This document shows, piece by piece, positions 44,044-56,425 of a stretch of 64,000 nt of DNA. The stretch spans positions 1,690,530 through 1,754,529 of the forward strand of contig CM039199.1 of the NCBI GenBank assembly GCA_008360975.2, read 5' to 3'. A model generated the notes under the pieces. The model searched no databases, was not told the DNA's origin, and was given only the letters and a program-made list of their open reading frames with translations. The DNA comes from Lichenostomus cassidix (taxonomy: Eukaryota > Chordata > Aves > Passeriformes > Meliphagidae). Both the position numbers and the translations under genes were made by a program. Positions within the stretch are counted from its first letter, which is position 1, and each line of letters begins with the position of its first letter.

Positions 44044-47000
44044 AAGCCAATGTCTTTCCTGCTGTTGGGTGATTGAATTTTGAAACTGTAAAATGCATTG
44101 ACAGACTGACAAACCCAAGTTGCCAGAGCTGGAGCTATCACAGTTTAGCTTCAATTCAGAGCTCAGTGAGATTCCTGCCTGATCAATTTGTCATCCCTCT
44201 AAATGGAAACTAATTACTTCCCAGGGAAAGATTGCAGGCAAATATCACCCTTTGCATCAGCAGCCTTCTGCAGTGAGGTGGAAGCAAAGTCCAAAGGGTT
44301 TTAACTAACGGAGGAGAGCATGAACCACTTCATCTCTTGCCCCTTTCCATGGCCTGTCAGGGAGAGTTTATTTTATTCATGCTGTCAGTAAAATTGCCTT
44401 CACGTTTGCCTGGGTCGTATGTCAAGGGCATATTTCGCTTTCCAGGTCAGCTGCAAGGGAACGAACGTCATGATCCTGACAAGGATGTTTGATGTCATGT
44501 GAACACTGAGTCCTTTCTCTTCTCCTGAGATTGATGATTCTGTACAACTGAAGCCCAGGGCATCCTCCTGTGGGTTTCTGTGTCTGTTCCAGTTTGCTTG
44601 GAGTGTCCCAGTAGTGTCCCTGCCATGAGCACACCACAGTGTTGGGTGAGCTTAGGAACTTTGCCGTGGAGGCACAGTTCTGCACAGAAACAGCTGTGAG
44701 TGCTTTGTATTGGAGAGGAGCCATCCTGCGAGCTCTTTGGAGCTCTGCAAGTCCAAGGGGTCATTCCTGAGCCCTTGGGGACCTACTGACCACTCAGCAA
44801 TCCCACCCTCACTTGCCAAATAGCCATACCAAGGAAGCCAGACATCAGTTTCTTGAGCCAGCTGGTCCATTCACTTCTCTTCGCCCCGATATATTCTTCT
44901 GTAAAATATATAACAGCACAACGTGACCTCATGGGGAGATTTTCTGAGGATTCTATTGTTTTAGCAAAATATACGAGGAAGGAGTGGGCGCAGAGCAATA
45001 GCTGATACTGCTGCAGGCAGGAGGAGCTCCTTCAAAAAGCAGAGACATCTTGTGTGGAGATGCAGGCTCCCCTTCCATCTCCCCTAGCATTGGCCATCTC
45101 CATAAACAGCACTGGCCACCACAGCCTTGGCCTACGTCTCTTGCCTCTCCATATTTTCAATATTTTCATGACTTTATCAGGCAACATGACTGAATTTAAG
45201 ACTGAACTTTCCAATTTTGTTCTCTTAGTTTTATTTTATTTGCAGTTATGCAGCCATAGATATTGTAAAAGTAGAGTTTTGTAGGAAAAGCCTATTATAG
45301 GATAAAGTTGAACTGAATGTGGTGAGCCTTCCTGATGATGAGGCCACAATTATTTAGGAAGAAGGATGTATGGAAAACTTCAAGTGCAAAGCTGACATCC
45401 TTGGCTTAAGAAATCTCAGTAGCAGAAAGCAGGTTCAGAAGATTGTCCCCCACGCTTGTTCTTGTGCCATTCCCTAGAAAACCAATGCTGACTTTCCTCA
45501 GAGCCTCTTGGTTTGTTGCAGCAGGACTGTCCTTGTGTTGGAAGGACCACACCCAGCTCTCCACATGATCCAGAGTCACAGGACATGCCACAGGCTGGGG
45601 AGAGCCAGGAGAGCTTCACAAGAGGGAGATGGCAACAGCTCCAAGGAGCTCTGTGTTGTGGGATGATGGAGGGTGAGTGTGTGGTTGAGGGAGCCATGGG
45701 ATGGGGGGATCCCTGCTCAGTGATTCCTCCCATGCCTGTTTTACCCACACAAGCCCTGGTGCCCACGTGCTGAAGCACTGGGAGCTCTGGGAACCTCCCT
45801 GCTGTTCCCAGGGCCTGTTGGGGAGCTTCTATTGACAGGCAAGTACAGCAGAGTCATGGTCCCTGCCAAAGGTCTGAGCTGCAGATTCCTACAGATCATT
45901 CCAGTTGTAAGACATTAATTTGCCACTCTGCAGAAAGGTGTTAGCTCCTTCTGAGCGTTGCTGAAATGGGGGTGGAATTTGAGTCAGCCTTGCCTGACAG
46001 TTTCCTCCTCAGGTTAATTCTTCGATGTGTGAGATGTGAGAGGTCTGGGACTTGCATGCAGAAAGTGATTTGTGTCATATAAACAGCTGGAAGTGCAGAA
46101 AAAGAGGCTCTGCAAAATTACAAACTTCAAATGGATGGAGGTTACAGATGCCAGGCACCCTCTGCTGCTCTGGGGATGGGTTTGCTGGCACTGAGCTCAT
46201 CTGTTGTCATTGTTATTTCAGAAATGTAATGATGTGAAGGGCTGAAGCCTTGTCTGGTTTCCACTCTTTTTTCCTAATGAACTATCACAGTTGGACAAAA
46301 CTTGCTTTTTTTTGGCTTTGTTTTGTTTTCCCCTGGAAAGCTCCTGTGTATCCCTAGTGTAAAACTTGGGGTCTGTGTTGATGTATATCCGTGTCTCCAG
46401 CAAACAGTGCCAGGCTGATGTGCAGTGACTTCAGCAGCAATGTGCTGCGACTAAAATGAGTACCAAGTTCCACTGGTTTCTGTGAAATGTTGGATGTTTG
46501 AATTGTTTATGGGCTCTTGAAAAATTTATGCTTAATCATAAGCTAGCAGTAGCTCTTTGCTTGACTGCTTTGCCTGATTCCTGCTGCTCTTCAGGCTGTG
46601 CTTCAGGTGGGTTTTCTGCCCCAAAGCAGAGGACAGTCACACCAGCAGGGAGCCTGGGGGGCAGGAGATGCTCACTCAAAGAACATCAAAGGAACCTGTC
46701 CCACGTGGACATGCCTCATGCCTCAAGCTGGCAAATCCTACCTGAAGTCACATGTTTTTGTGGCGCTTCTCTTGATATTTTGCCCTGAGGGAACCTGTCA
46801 GCTGAAGAGCCAGGCCAGGTTTCACCTCTCCCTGCACATGTGCCATGCCTGGTGCCAACTCCAGACTAAAGAGACACCAGGGATAGTTTTCCCAAAACCT
46901 CTCCAGGTTGGCCAAGTCATTTTCCAAAATGTGTGTCTCCTTCCCAAAACCCTTCCTGGGTTTTGCTAGCCCAGCACAACCCATGCTGAAATAATTTTGG

Positions 47001-47394
47001 AAGACCAAACTTGTAATTATCATAAACCAAATCCTCAGGAATAGTTGGCCTGGCATCTGCTTTTCCTCTGAATCATCACCATTCAGGAGCTAGGGAAGTA
47101 CCTGAGTGCTCTTCCTGCAGATGGACAATCCCTTTAAAATCTCTGTTTTAAAAATCAGCTACTGCGAAAATCAACAACAGAAGCCTCTTAAGACTTGGTG
47201 TAAATTGAAAACAAGTCATTAAGATATTAAGACAATGCTGCCTTTATGAACATTTGTGTTTCAGTTTGAGTGACTTTGGTCTAGCTTAGGTCAAGTGGGA
47301 GTAAACTTCTGCTGAATGGGGATCAGCTGCTCTTTAGAAAAAAGTACTGTGTCCCCACAGCTTTTCCTGACAATTTAAATGCCTTGAAGTCAGA
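44044..47394. other. Non-coding stretch of 3.3 kb, no gene seen
   Basis: Unique DNA. The segment 44160-44420 is repeat-free with scattered ATTA words and may be regulatory. GC-richer parts at 44560-44870 and 45500-45800 give multiple overlapping frames without domains. No CR1, RNA gene or exon is recognised. Confidence 0.5.
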
Positions 47395-48176
47395 GAGGCC
47401 CTGCAGAGAGACCTGGATAAATTAGAGAGATAGACAATCACCAACTGTATTAACAGTTGCAAGTGCCAAATTCTGCACCTGGGATGAAGCACACCTGGCT
47501 GTGTGGGAAGCCAGGGGACTAGGGACGGAGAGGCTGGAGAGCAGCTGCAGAAAGGGACCTGGGGGTCCTGGTCAATGGCCAGTGGGATCCAAGCCAGGAG
47601 GTCCAGGGGTCACCAGGCCCAGCAGCACCATTCAGGCCAGGGAGGGATTGTCCTGTTCTGCAATGGGCTGGGGCAGCCTCACCTCCAGTGCTGGGGCGGT
47701 TTGAGCACCACAACATAAAAAAGACATTAAGCCATTAGAAATCATCAGAAAGAGGCCACGAGGATGGTGAAGAGCCTTGAGAGAAGCTGTGTGAGGAGCA
47801 CTGAGGGCACTTGGAATGTTCAGGTGGAGGAGACTGAGGGAAGACTCATCACAGTTACAATTTCTCATGAGGGGAAGAGGGGGCAGCTCTGATCTCCGCT
47901 CTGTGTGACAGGACCCAGGGAACAGCTGGAGCTATGTCAGGGAGGGTCAGGCTGGATATCAGGGAAAGGTTCTTCCCCCAGAGGGTGCTGGCACTGCCCA
48001 GGCTCCCCAGGGAATGGGCACAGCCTGAGGCTGCCAGAGCTGCAGCAGTGTTTGGACAGCACTGCCAGGGATGCACAGGGTGGGATTGTTGGGGTGTCTG
48101 TGCAGGGACAGGAGCTGGGCTGGATGATCACTGTGAGTCCCTTCCAGCTCAGGATATTCCATGATTCTGTGAAATA
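47395..48176 (+). mobile_element. CR1 LINE, longest copy (~780 bp)
   Basis: Sense-strand CR1 including the C-terminal end of the reverse-transcriptase ORF and the whole 3' UTR. Landmarks in order: 'ctgcagagagacctggataaattagag', 'ttctgcacctggga', 'gaggctggagagcagctgcagaaagggacctgggggtcctggtc', 'cataaaaaagacattaagccattag', 'gaggccacgaggatggtgaagagccttgag', 'ggtggaggagactgaggg', 'caggctggatatcagggaaaggttcttcccccagagggtg', and the end 'gagtcccttccagctcaggatattccatgattctgtg'. A frame at 47501 keeps TERLESSC and then shifts, so the polymerase piece is frameshifted and dead. The 3' UTR differs from that of the other copies here ('ggtgctggcactgcccaggctccccagggaatgg' instead of 'ggtgcccagagaagctg'), which marks another CR1 subfamily. 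Confidence 0.95.
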
Positions 48177-48633
48177 CAGCAGTTAACTGTAAGCTAAGTA
48201 ATGTCACACACCCATAGTTGCTCAATGAGCCTCAGTGGCAGTGAGCTTCCTTTTGCCATGTCAAGAGCAGGACAGTCACTCCAGGCTGGCTGGGCCACCT
48301 CTGGCATTTCAGGTGCTAAAATTGGATGGAGCTTCAAAGAGGAGCCTGTTCATGAGCTGAGCAGCTTATGGTGCGTTCCGTGTAGCTCAGATATTTCTGC
48401 AGACACACAGATATTTGGGACACCCAGTGTGACCTGACTGAAATGCAGTCATGCTCTGAAAGCCCAGATGTAGCACAGCTGGATTGCTACAGCTGTACCT
48501 TTAGAGATGTGCACATTGAGCTTTATTGCAAATCTGTGTGGGGTTGGGTTTCTTCCTCCTATTTCATGAAGTCTTTAAAAAAAAAACCATCAAGTATTGT
48601 ATCTTCACTCCTAAATCTACTTGGGTTGGGTTT
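48177..48633. other. Non-coding spacer between CR1 copies
   Basis: About 460 bp of unique DNA separating two CR1 insertions. No recognised feature besides an A run near 48578-48587. Confidence 0.55.
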
Positions 48634-48818
48634 TAGAATTATAGGATGACTTAGGTTGGAAGGGACTGTAAAGACCATCCATTTCCACCCCCTGTCACAG
48701 GCAGGGACACCTTCCATTATCCCAGGCTGCTCCAAACCCTGGCCTTGGACACTTCCACAGCTGCTTTGGGCAACCTGTGCCAGGGCCTCCCCACCCTCAC
48801 AGCTAAGAATTAGTCACA
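48634..48818 (-). mobile_element. CR1 LINE 3' fragment, minus strand
   Basis: Antisense CR1. The left edge 'tagaattataggatgacttaggttggaagggact' is the element's 3' end. Then come 'ggcagggacaccttccattatcccaggctgctcc', 'tggccttggacacttcc', 'cagctgctttgggcaacctgtgccagggcctccccaccctcacag' and 'taagaatt'. More diverged than the copies at 8331 and 55983, with an internal loss around 'ccctggatccctgg'. No coding sequence. Confidence 0.92.
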
Positions 48819-48828
48819 TTGTTTCACC

Positions 48829-48878
48829 GATGATCTTTAAAGTCCCTTCCAACCTGAGCTATTGTATGATTCTATGCC
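48829..48878 (+). mobile_element. CR1 3'-end stub, inverted to its neighbour
   Basis: Fifty bases reading 'gatgatctttaaagtcccttccaacctgagctattgtatgattctatg', the last bases of a sense-strand CR1 including the terminal octamer. It sits only about ten bases from the minus-strand copy to its left. The two 3' ends therefore point outwards and form inverted repeats of about 34 bp (roughly 28 matches) at 48634-48667 and 48841-48874. Confidence 0.9.
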
Positions 48879-49519
48879 TTAAAAACCCCCAAAGAGTGGA
48901 GAGTTTTCTATTTCAGGTTTTATATGCAGCCCAAAGCAGAAGCTAATTGCAGAAAGGTGAGATGTGACCAAGGTTTGGTGGCCACCTGATAAGAGCACTG
49001 TACTGCCATTATTGGTCATTTATGTACAGATTGTCTTCAGGTGTCATTACTAAACACACAAAAAGGATTGATCCACGTCCAAAAATGCTTGTCAAGTTAT
49101 CAGAGAAAATGAGGCAGCAGGAGGAAGGGAAGGATGACCTGGTTTCTCCATTTACACATGGGGGGATTGCATGTTGGGCAGATTTAACCCCAGCAGAAAT
49201 CCCGAGCTCTGTGCTGGTGTTTCAACCTCAGAGGATCATTCTTCTTGACTGTGTGCAATCCAGTGAAGTGATGTCCAGTGTGGCATTGCTCCCAGCTCCC
49301 GGAGCACATGTTCTGATGCAGGGGAGGACAGCTGTTTGCTCTGGATGGCCTCTGCAACGCTCCACTTCCAGCCTGCTCCCTGCCACGGCACTGATCTGCA
49401 GCCTGAGTGTTGTCATTCACCCAGCTGCCTTCAAGGAAGGTCTCAAGATTTTTTTCTTTTTCAAAAGATGAAGAAAACATCTGGTAATTTGAGAATTGGT
49501 CTTTGTGAGAGAGAGGAGT
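48879..49519. other. Non-coding stretch, no gene seen
   Basis: Unique DNA. The 149-codon plus frame at 49022-49471 overlaps a 98-codon minus frame and ends in a pyrimidine-rich stretch translating to Phe/Lys; no domain recognised. Confidence 0.5.
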
Positions 49520-49830
49520 AGCTCCTCCGCTCGCTGCGGTGTCACTGTTCTCTGTTTAGATACCATTAACTCATCCTTTGAAGGTAGTAGATGAGGTTGC
49601 CAACAACAATTAAAAAACAATTTTTTTTGAAGTGTTGGGTTTCCCGGGCCCTTCTCAGATCAGGAAATGAGATTAAAATCAGTTGCTGAAAGGCTACTGT
49701 GTTTATTTGAATACGGCCGAGCATGGCGGCTCGGCTGCCTCATTAAAGGAGGCATTATGAGCAGCCTGGTGTTGTGTTCCCGGTTTGATAAAGAGCATTG
49801 TCTGACAGCAAGCTTGGTGCAGCTCCCACT
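49520..49830. promoter_or_regulatory. CpG-bearing conserved-element candidate
   Basis: Repeat-free block with CpGs kept in 'tcctccgctcgctgcggtg' and 'aatacggccgagcatggcggctcggctgcc'. The second contains GCCGAGC...GCTCGGC, a 7-bp stem with a 6-base loop, and an ATGGCGGC word like the YY1 core. It is followed by 'gcctcattaaaggaggcattatgagcagcc' and 'cggtttgataaagagcattg'. The combination looks selected rather than neutral, but no alignment can be made here. Confidence 0.4.
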
Positions 49831-50385
49831 CCATGCTCTGGCACATATTTTCTGCCTCAGTGGTTCCTCTCAGTAGGATAGCCAGCCTCTGCCTTTCTGT
49901 TTGACGTTTTTGCTAATAATTACTTGAAAAATCATCCACTTCTATTTAAAAATTGCTACATGAAGTACTAGTCCGTCTTTGCATCATGACAGCAAGAGGC
50001 CAGTGAAGTAAGGGGTGTTCAGCCACATGAAGCTAACTTCATAAAGCATTGCCCAGGGTGCACTGCAGGATGACTGGAAATAATTAGCCTCTGGAGGTTG
50101 GAAACCTATGCCGTAAATCCCAGAGCTTGGAGTGAGGAGAGTTTTTTATCACTGTCCTTGACAGAAAAATTGTAACATCACGGCCTACTCCTTCTTTGAC
50201 ATAATAAACTTACAGTGGTGCTTCGCAGAATCCTGTGCTCACAGCCCCGTTTGCCTCTCCCTTCTCCCAGCCTTTTCCCCTGGGTTGGTGGCTGGGCTGG
50301 AGGAAGTTTCCTTTGGGCCTTAAAGCATCACCAGACACGTAATAGCTTCCAGGCGTCTGGCTCCCAGCGAGAATCAGGCCCTTTC
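49831..50385. other. Non-coding stretch, no gene seen
   Basis: Unique DNA with ordinary composition. No repeat, RNA gene or exon recognised. Confidence 0.5.
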
Positions 50386-50625
50386 AGAATGAGACACATT
50401 TCCACTGATGCAATCGCTGCGACCTCGGAGAACAGCAGGATCTGAAGGTGAAGGAGCTGCTCCCAGGCTGTCCCCGCCGGCGCCGTGTGTGCTGAGGGAT
50501 CCCTGCCCCAGGCTCACACTCCTGCACGGACACAGAGCATTCCCAGCACGGACTCTTCGATGCTGTGAGCACCTTGGGGCTGGAGGCGGAAATTCAGAGT
50601 GGAAATGTCTGCCCAGATCCTCGGG
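50386..50625. other. Minor CpG-rich patch
   Basis: About a dozen CpGs in 240 bp ('caatcgctgcgacctcgg', 'ccccgccggcgccgtgtg', 'gcacggactcttcgatg', 'gaggcgg'), lower than at 33000-33435 but above the local background. Multiple frames are open on both strands through it. It could be a weak regulatory island or simply GC-rich DNA. Confidence 0.4.
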
Positions 50626-53600
50626 TAAATTGTTGTGTGTATCAGGAGTGTCTTGTAAATGATAATGAACAGATGCCTTGTACGTACTACACAATAAGCC
50701 ACTTGAAGTTGTCACCAGTTGTTTATAGATGTTATTAATATTAATAATTTACCACTCATTTCCATATGAAACCACATTAGGCTTGTCTACACTGCATCCA
50801 GTTACCTGCAGAAGCTGGGAAGCTGTGGCAGCGTGCCCAAGCTAACACGTCCTGCTGAGAAAATGCTGCCTTTGTTCAGGTCTCGGCAGCACCGAGCAGG
50901 GCTGTGTGCAAGGAGAAAGGCTGTGTGCAAGGAGCAGGACTGCTGCTGATGGCCTGTGTCCCCAGACACAGCCCAGGGAGCTGCAGGAATTAGTCAGGCC
51001 CCTGCTCCAGGGATTATTTTAACTGTTCCGCAGAGCTGAATGTCTGCTCAACAAGGGGAGGTTGTTTGGCGGCGACAGTGTTCTTTGGATCTGGGAGAGG
51101 AGGGTCAAAGCCCTGGGATCTGTTCTTTGCAGAAGACTTTAGAGGCACCAGGTCTGTCTTCTTAGGTAATGGACAGAAAAGATGAATTACAAAAATTTGC
51201 CCAATTTTGGAATTCCAAAGTTTAATATCCTCTAATTTAGGGAAAGTTTAAATCTTGGTGTTCTGTACACAAGAAAAGCAAGAATTAGATGAAAAGGTGA
51301 GATTTTCTAAAGCTTTTACCACTGACCTGCATCTTCCCCCAAGGAATTAAATGGCAATGTGCCGGACAATGTCTGTAGAAGGCCAAAGATTTATAAAATA
51401 AAGTGAAATGTTCCTTTCAGTCTGAGTGCAGCAAGGGGGCATCCCCAATGAGGAGCTGACCCTGCAGGACTGGCAATCACAGCACCAAGCTCTGGTTCCA
51501 CATGTCCTGCCAGGGTGTCTGTGTGGCCCAGAAGGATGTGGTGAAGCGTCAAGCCTGAAGGGGAAGTTCCCAAACCTTCAGGGTTTGGGTGTGCTGAAGT
51601 CCTCAACGATCACTACCTTTGAATCCAATGTTGTGTGGTTTAATGTACCATATGCTCTGTTGAGGCTGGGCACAATTAGCAGTATTTATTCCCAGAAGCC
51701 TGGGGAGATTTTTTTTGTCAAAAGACAAAGCAACAGAAGTTCCACGATATGCAAAATAAAGACCTTTGTGTTGCAAGTGAAATATTTAGATAGGAATCAT
51801 TACTGAGTCCTTTTACAGCAACCTTGCCAGAGAAAGAGAGAGAGGGCTGGGAAAGAAAACACAAAGGAGGTAATAATATCTGATTAGCCAAGCAGCTGAA
51901 GAACTGATGGGGATTGTGAAGCCTATCAAGGCATCGTGACTTTCCATGTGAGTGACATTCCGCAGCGGGAAGCTGCTACCAGCCGAGGAACTGCTCCTGA
52001 ATATTACCCTCAGGACTTGTCTTTTATTGGTAACCTTGCAGTATCCTCTGCTGGAGCTGTGTGCTCCGAGAATTTGGGCTCTTGGCTGCAGGGCGTCACT
52101 GACAGCCCTCACCACAGCCCCGCCGGGGCTGATCCTTCACCGGGGCACTCGGTGGCCATGCAATGAGGGCAGATCTTCTGCAGCTGTCCTCTGTCACTCC
52201 GTGTCTTTTCAAGGCTGCCACTGTTGCAGTGACCTGGACAATGTCTGCCATGGATTCTGTGAATTACCAGAGCAGTATTTTTTGGATGCAGTGCCCGGTG
52301 GAACGTTGTTCCTGTCACACCTCTCATTTACACCAGACAGATGCCAGCATTTGGGGGGAAATCACTACAATTTAAAGCACTATGCCCGAGAGAAGATGCC
52401 ATCCCATGATTTTACAGGGTTTTTGAGATATAATCAAAAGCGCTAAGCAGCCTTAGGTACTCTGGTTCTGTCACTGGAGGAGGCTGGAAGGAGCCTTGGC
52501 CACATCTTGTCGGCTGTAGCTGTTGTCTCCTGGCTTAATATCCTTCAGGATTCAGGCTTTCTTTTTCCCCTCCTTAAGGTTGAATTTGGATGTGAGGGTT
52601 GTTTTGCCTTCCTTAGAGCATCACCATGCCAGCAGCTGTGATACCAAGCTGCAGTTTGGTCCTTCCTCAAATCCATGGTGATGATAGTTCCTTAACTGGA
52701 GGAGGGACAAGGCAACACTGCTTTGCCGACACTGGGTCAGCAAAGATGTTCTCCACAGTAATTTGCACATTCACTTTTTTTAGTGGTGTGCTCCTTCTTC
52801 AAAAACAGCTCCTGATGTAACTAATAAAGCCATCTTAGATTTGAGCATAGAGGATTCCAGCTGAATCCTGTAATAAATCAGCTTTTTCAGGAGAAAAAAA
52901 TCAGAGAATTGTCCTTGCTGTGTGCTTAGGACCTGGAAATGGGAACATGAACTTGATGTTGATGACAGGGAGATTACATTCTAGCAGCTTTTTACTTATT
53001 TTCATTTCTAATATCAGTGGATATCATAGATTTAAACTCCCAAATTTCACGGTTGCAGGTAGGATGTAGTTTAGAGCACAATATACAATATGTGAGCTGT
53101 GAGAAATAGGGCTCCAGCTTCCTGCAGCTGGAGGAATTGGCTATACCAACTTAATCTGAGTCCACCTCCCACAGAGAGGATGTAGGAATGAAATTAAAAG
53201 TATATGTAAAGTTTTGTGTATTTATTACTTTTTAAAAACACTTTTCATGGGTAAAATCTGTCTTTAATGATGCATTCAAACTGTGGTGCTGAGAAGTATT
53301 GCATAGCTAATGCATTGGTTTGTTTTTGTTTATTCTGCAGAAATGATGGAATTTCATTTTTTAGCAAAATTACCAGGGCTCCTTTATTATTCACAGGGCT
53401 TTAAACGCATGGCAGGGGAATGCTAAGTCCTCGAGGATTTTAATACCAGCTTCTCTGCGAATCTAAACTGGTTTTCCAGCCCACTACTTGGTGGGCCACA
53501 GGGGTTTTTCCTGTAGTGTAATACACATTTAAAGCTTCTTATGGATGGCTACGTCTGCAAATAAGCTCAGAAAGGAGGAGAGGGAATGCATTGTGTTATC

Positions 53601-55982
53601 TGGAGCTGAGCAGGGAGAGATTATCACAGGAGAGAGCTGAACAAGAGGTGTGACAGCTGAGCAGGCGGAGGTGCTGACTCTCAGACACCACAGACACGGG
53701 CAATTTCGGAGGGATCACCGAGTTAGGAATCCAGCCTTCACTCATCATTAGGACTGAGGAAACTTCTGGCTCCCTGGCTGGCTTTTTGTGAATTGCAAAG
53801 AAGGAAAATACCAAGTAGTAAAGCCTGTGTATATTTAATTCCTGAGTAACATTAGGGTTTATTTTGTTTGCTCTTTCATTTCTCCTCTGAATGCTTTTAG
53901 GAAATAAATGCAGTGCATTAGCCTGGATTCAGCTGGGCAATGAATGTCTTAGTGTGTGTAATGTACAACTCTGAGACAGAGATGTGTGGTTTAGACACCC
54001 AGGATCCAAGTTCATAGCAAAGGCTCTTAGGCAGTGTAATAATCTAACAAAAAACAACACTGGAATTTCTCAATTATACATTTTTTAAGGAAACATACAG
54101 ACTTTCAGTTCATATGCAAGATTGGCATGAGGGGAGTTTGGCTTTCCACCTCCTTTCCAAGCTAGTAGACCACGTAGCTTTCCTGAGCTCACCTGATTTC
54201 CACATTTGCTCTAAAATTAGGGAAACCAAAACCTGTCATTACACAATTTGAGTTCCCTTATTTATTAGTCACTAAGACAAGTTGATGGATGACAAGTCTC
54301 CAGCAATGCCAGCAGGCCCCACGTCATGGCCATGCACAGCCCCCTGTGCTGGAGTGCCCTTGGAATGCTGCCGTAGTTCCTGCGTTCAATATTTATATTT
54401 TATTCCAAACTAGGGCAGTAAAAATTATTTAGTGAAATCCACAGCTTTTCCAAGATATTGCCGTGCTGGAGTACGTGCTTGAAACTTTCTAAAAATATTT
54501 ACACATGCATATATTTAAATCAGGATGGATTTGTGACACAGTAGAGCTAAAGTGGTGCATACCATGACCAGGCTGGGCTTCCATGGCTTCTCCAGCCTTT
54601 CCATGGGTCTGCCAGCCCCTCTTCACTGCAGTGATGGGGAGACAACACCCCAAATGTGTGACAGGATGTGAGACAGCAGCCAGCTTGTCCAGGAGTTCTG
54701 AACCTAAACTGGCACTTTGTGAAGCCAAATTCCCAACACCCCCATGGGTGTTTGTGCTGATCCATGACCATGACTGTGGAGAGTGCAGGGTGTCAGAGGG
54801 GCCCAGGGGGATGTGTGTGTGTCATGGGAGTTGATGTGGCACTGGCAAGCTCTTGGACCATAGCAGCTGTGCTGTCCAGTGATAAAACCTGCCTCTAGGC
54901 CAAGTCACCCTCATCACTGTGTAACATGGCCAGGTAAATGCTATGCAGTGTGCCACAAATACTTTATATTTTATATTTAGACTTCAAAATTTTTTAATTT
55001 TATTATTTTAGAGGGTCACCATTGTCTAGTGTGCTGTAGGGATGAATGACAGAAAGCATTAACTTCATAGACTTGTATATTTAAGGCATTTGGGAGGTGT
55101 GTGCCAGCCAAGGCAATGTGACCTTGATGTTGTATTCCCTGAAATCCACCTCAGGGAGAGGAACAGACAAATCCCACACTGGGAATGTTTCTTTCCACTC
55201 TGTGGCTGACTTTGGTGAGCTGCAGGGCCTCATCAACACTGCCAGTGAGCCCAGGAACAGAGGTGTTGGGCTGCTGTAACCTTGGTGGACACAGGGCTGA
55301 CCTGAGTGTGTCCTTGACATCTGGGATGGGGATCCTGGCACCTCCAAAGCATTTGTAATTGTCTGACACCAGCAGCAGCAGAAATTGGGTGAATGATTAC
55401 TAATTAGAAAGATGTAATTTCACTTGGGCTTCAGTAGGACGTCAGGAGTTTGGCTCCTTTGTCATTAGTGACACATTTGAAGAGGCTGATTGTGCCTGGT
55501 CTGTGCAGTACCTGAGCTGCTGTTCTTTGGGTGACTTTGGCCTGATCTCACCAGATCCTTGGATGTGCTGAGCTTTCTTCATTTCCAGGAATCCAAGAGC
55601 ACAGTGTGAGGCTCGGATACTCTCCAGGGAGATCCAACCAGCAATTTAGGACTGTTGTATCTGTAGCCTGGTCAAAAGCAAGATGTGTTCAAAAGCCCAA
55701 GAGTAAAGCTGGTATTGTGGGACTTTTGCCCTAGGCAGGTGCACAAAGAATCAGAAGTTTCTTGCTGAGTGTTTATTCCTCCAAGCGGGATTTTGCAGAT
55801 GTGGGTAAACTGAATCCCTTCTTTCATCTGCTTAAAAGACCTATAAAAGAGCTGTCTGGTGTTTTACAGAATTGCAGTGTAATTCCAATCTGCTGCAGAC
55901 ATGCTGCATCCTCTCAGAAGAGTTTTATCTGGGGTTTTAATGTTGCTTTTCACCCAAGTGTGATGTATTTATAGAACAAGAG
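50626..55982. other. Non-coding stretch of 5.4 kb, no gene seen
   Basis: I see no CR1 copy in it. A 19-bp tandem duplication ('gctgtgtgcaaggagaa'-type) lies at 50900-50938. AT-rich plain DNA at 52820-53420, 53850-54120 and 54955-55015. The frame at 51952-52446 (164 codons) overlaps others and matches no family. Around 55415-55455 'cacttgggcttcagtaggacgtcaggagtttggctcc' may be an ancient CR1/L3 scrap. No exon is supported. Confidence 0.5.
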
Positions 55983-56425
55983 TCACAGAATGGTTTGGGT
56001 TGGAAGGATCTGTAAAGCTCATCTAATTCCACCCCTGCCAAGGCAGGGACACCTTGCACTATCCCAGGCTGCTCCAAGCCCTGTCCAGCCTGGCCTTGGA
56101 CACTTGCAGGGATCCAGGGGCAGCCACAGCTTCTCTGGGCACCCTGTGCCAGGGCCTGCCCACCCTCACAGGGAGAAATTCCTTCCCAATATCCCATCTC
56201 TCCCTGCCCTCTGGCAGTGGGAAGCCATTCCCCTTGTCCTGTCCCTCCATCCCTTGTCCCCAGTCCCTCTCCAGCTCTCCTGGAGCCCCTTTAGGCCCTG
56301 GCAGGGGCTCTGAGCTCTCCCTGGATCCTTCCCTTCTCCAAGTGAACACCCCCAGCTCTCCCAGTCTGGCTCCAGAGCAGAGAGGCTCCAGCCCTCAGAG
56401 CATCTCCATGGCCTCCTCTGACACC
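55983..56425 (-). mobile_element. CR1 LINE, 5'-truncated, minus strand
   Basis: Antisense CR1 of about 440 bp, closely similar to the copy at 8331. It starts with the 3' end as 'gtcacagaatggtttgggttggaaggatctgtaaagctcatctaattcc', then 'ggcagggacaccttgcactatcccaggctgctcc', 'cagggatccaggggcagccacagcttctctgggcaccctgtgccaggg', 'cacagggagaaattccttcccaatatccc', and ends in 'ccccagctctcccag' and 'atggcctcctctgacacc' sequence from the end of the reverse-transcriptase ORF. That ORF part is frameshifted. No intact polymerase. Confidence 0.95.

Noticed and set aside
45300..45380. C/D-box snoRNA-like words (tgatgatga)
   Set aside because: A C-box-like word occurs, but no properly spaced D box with terminal stem was found.
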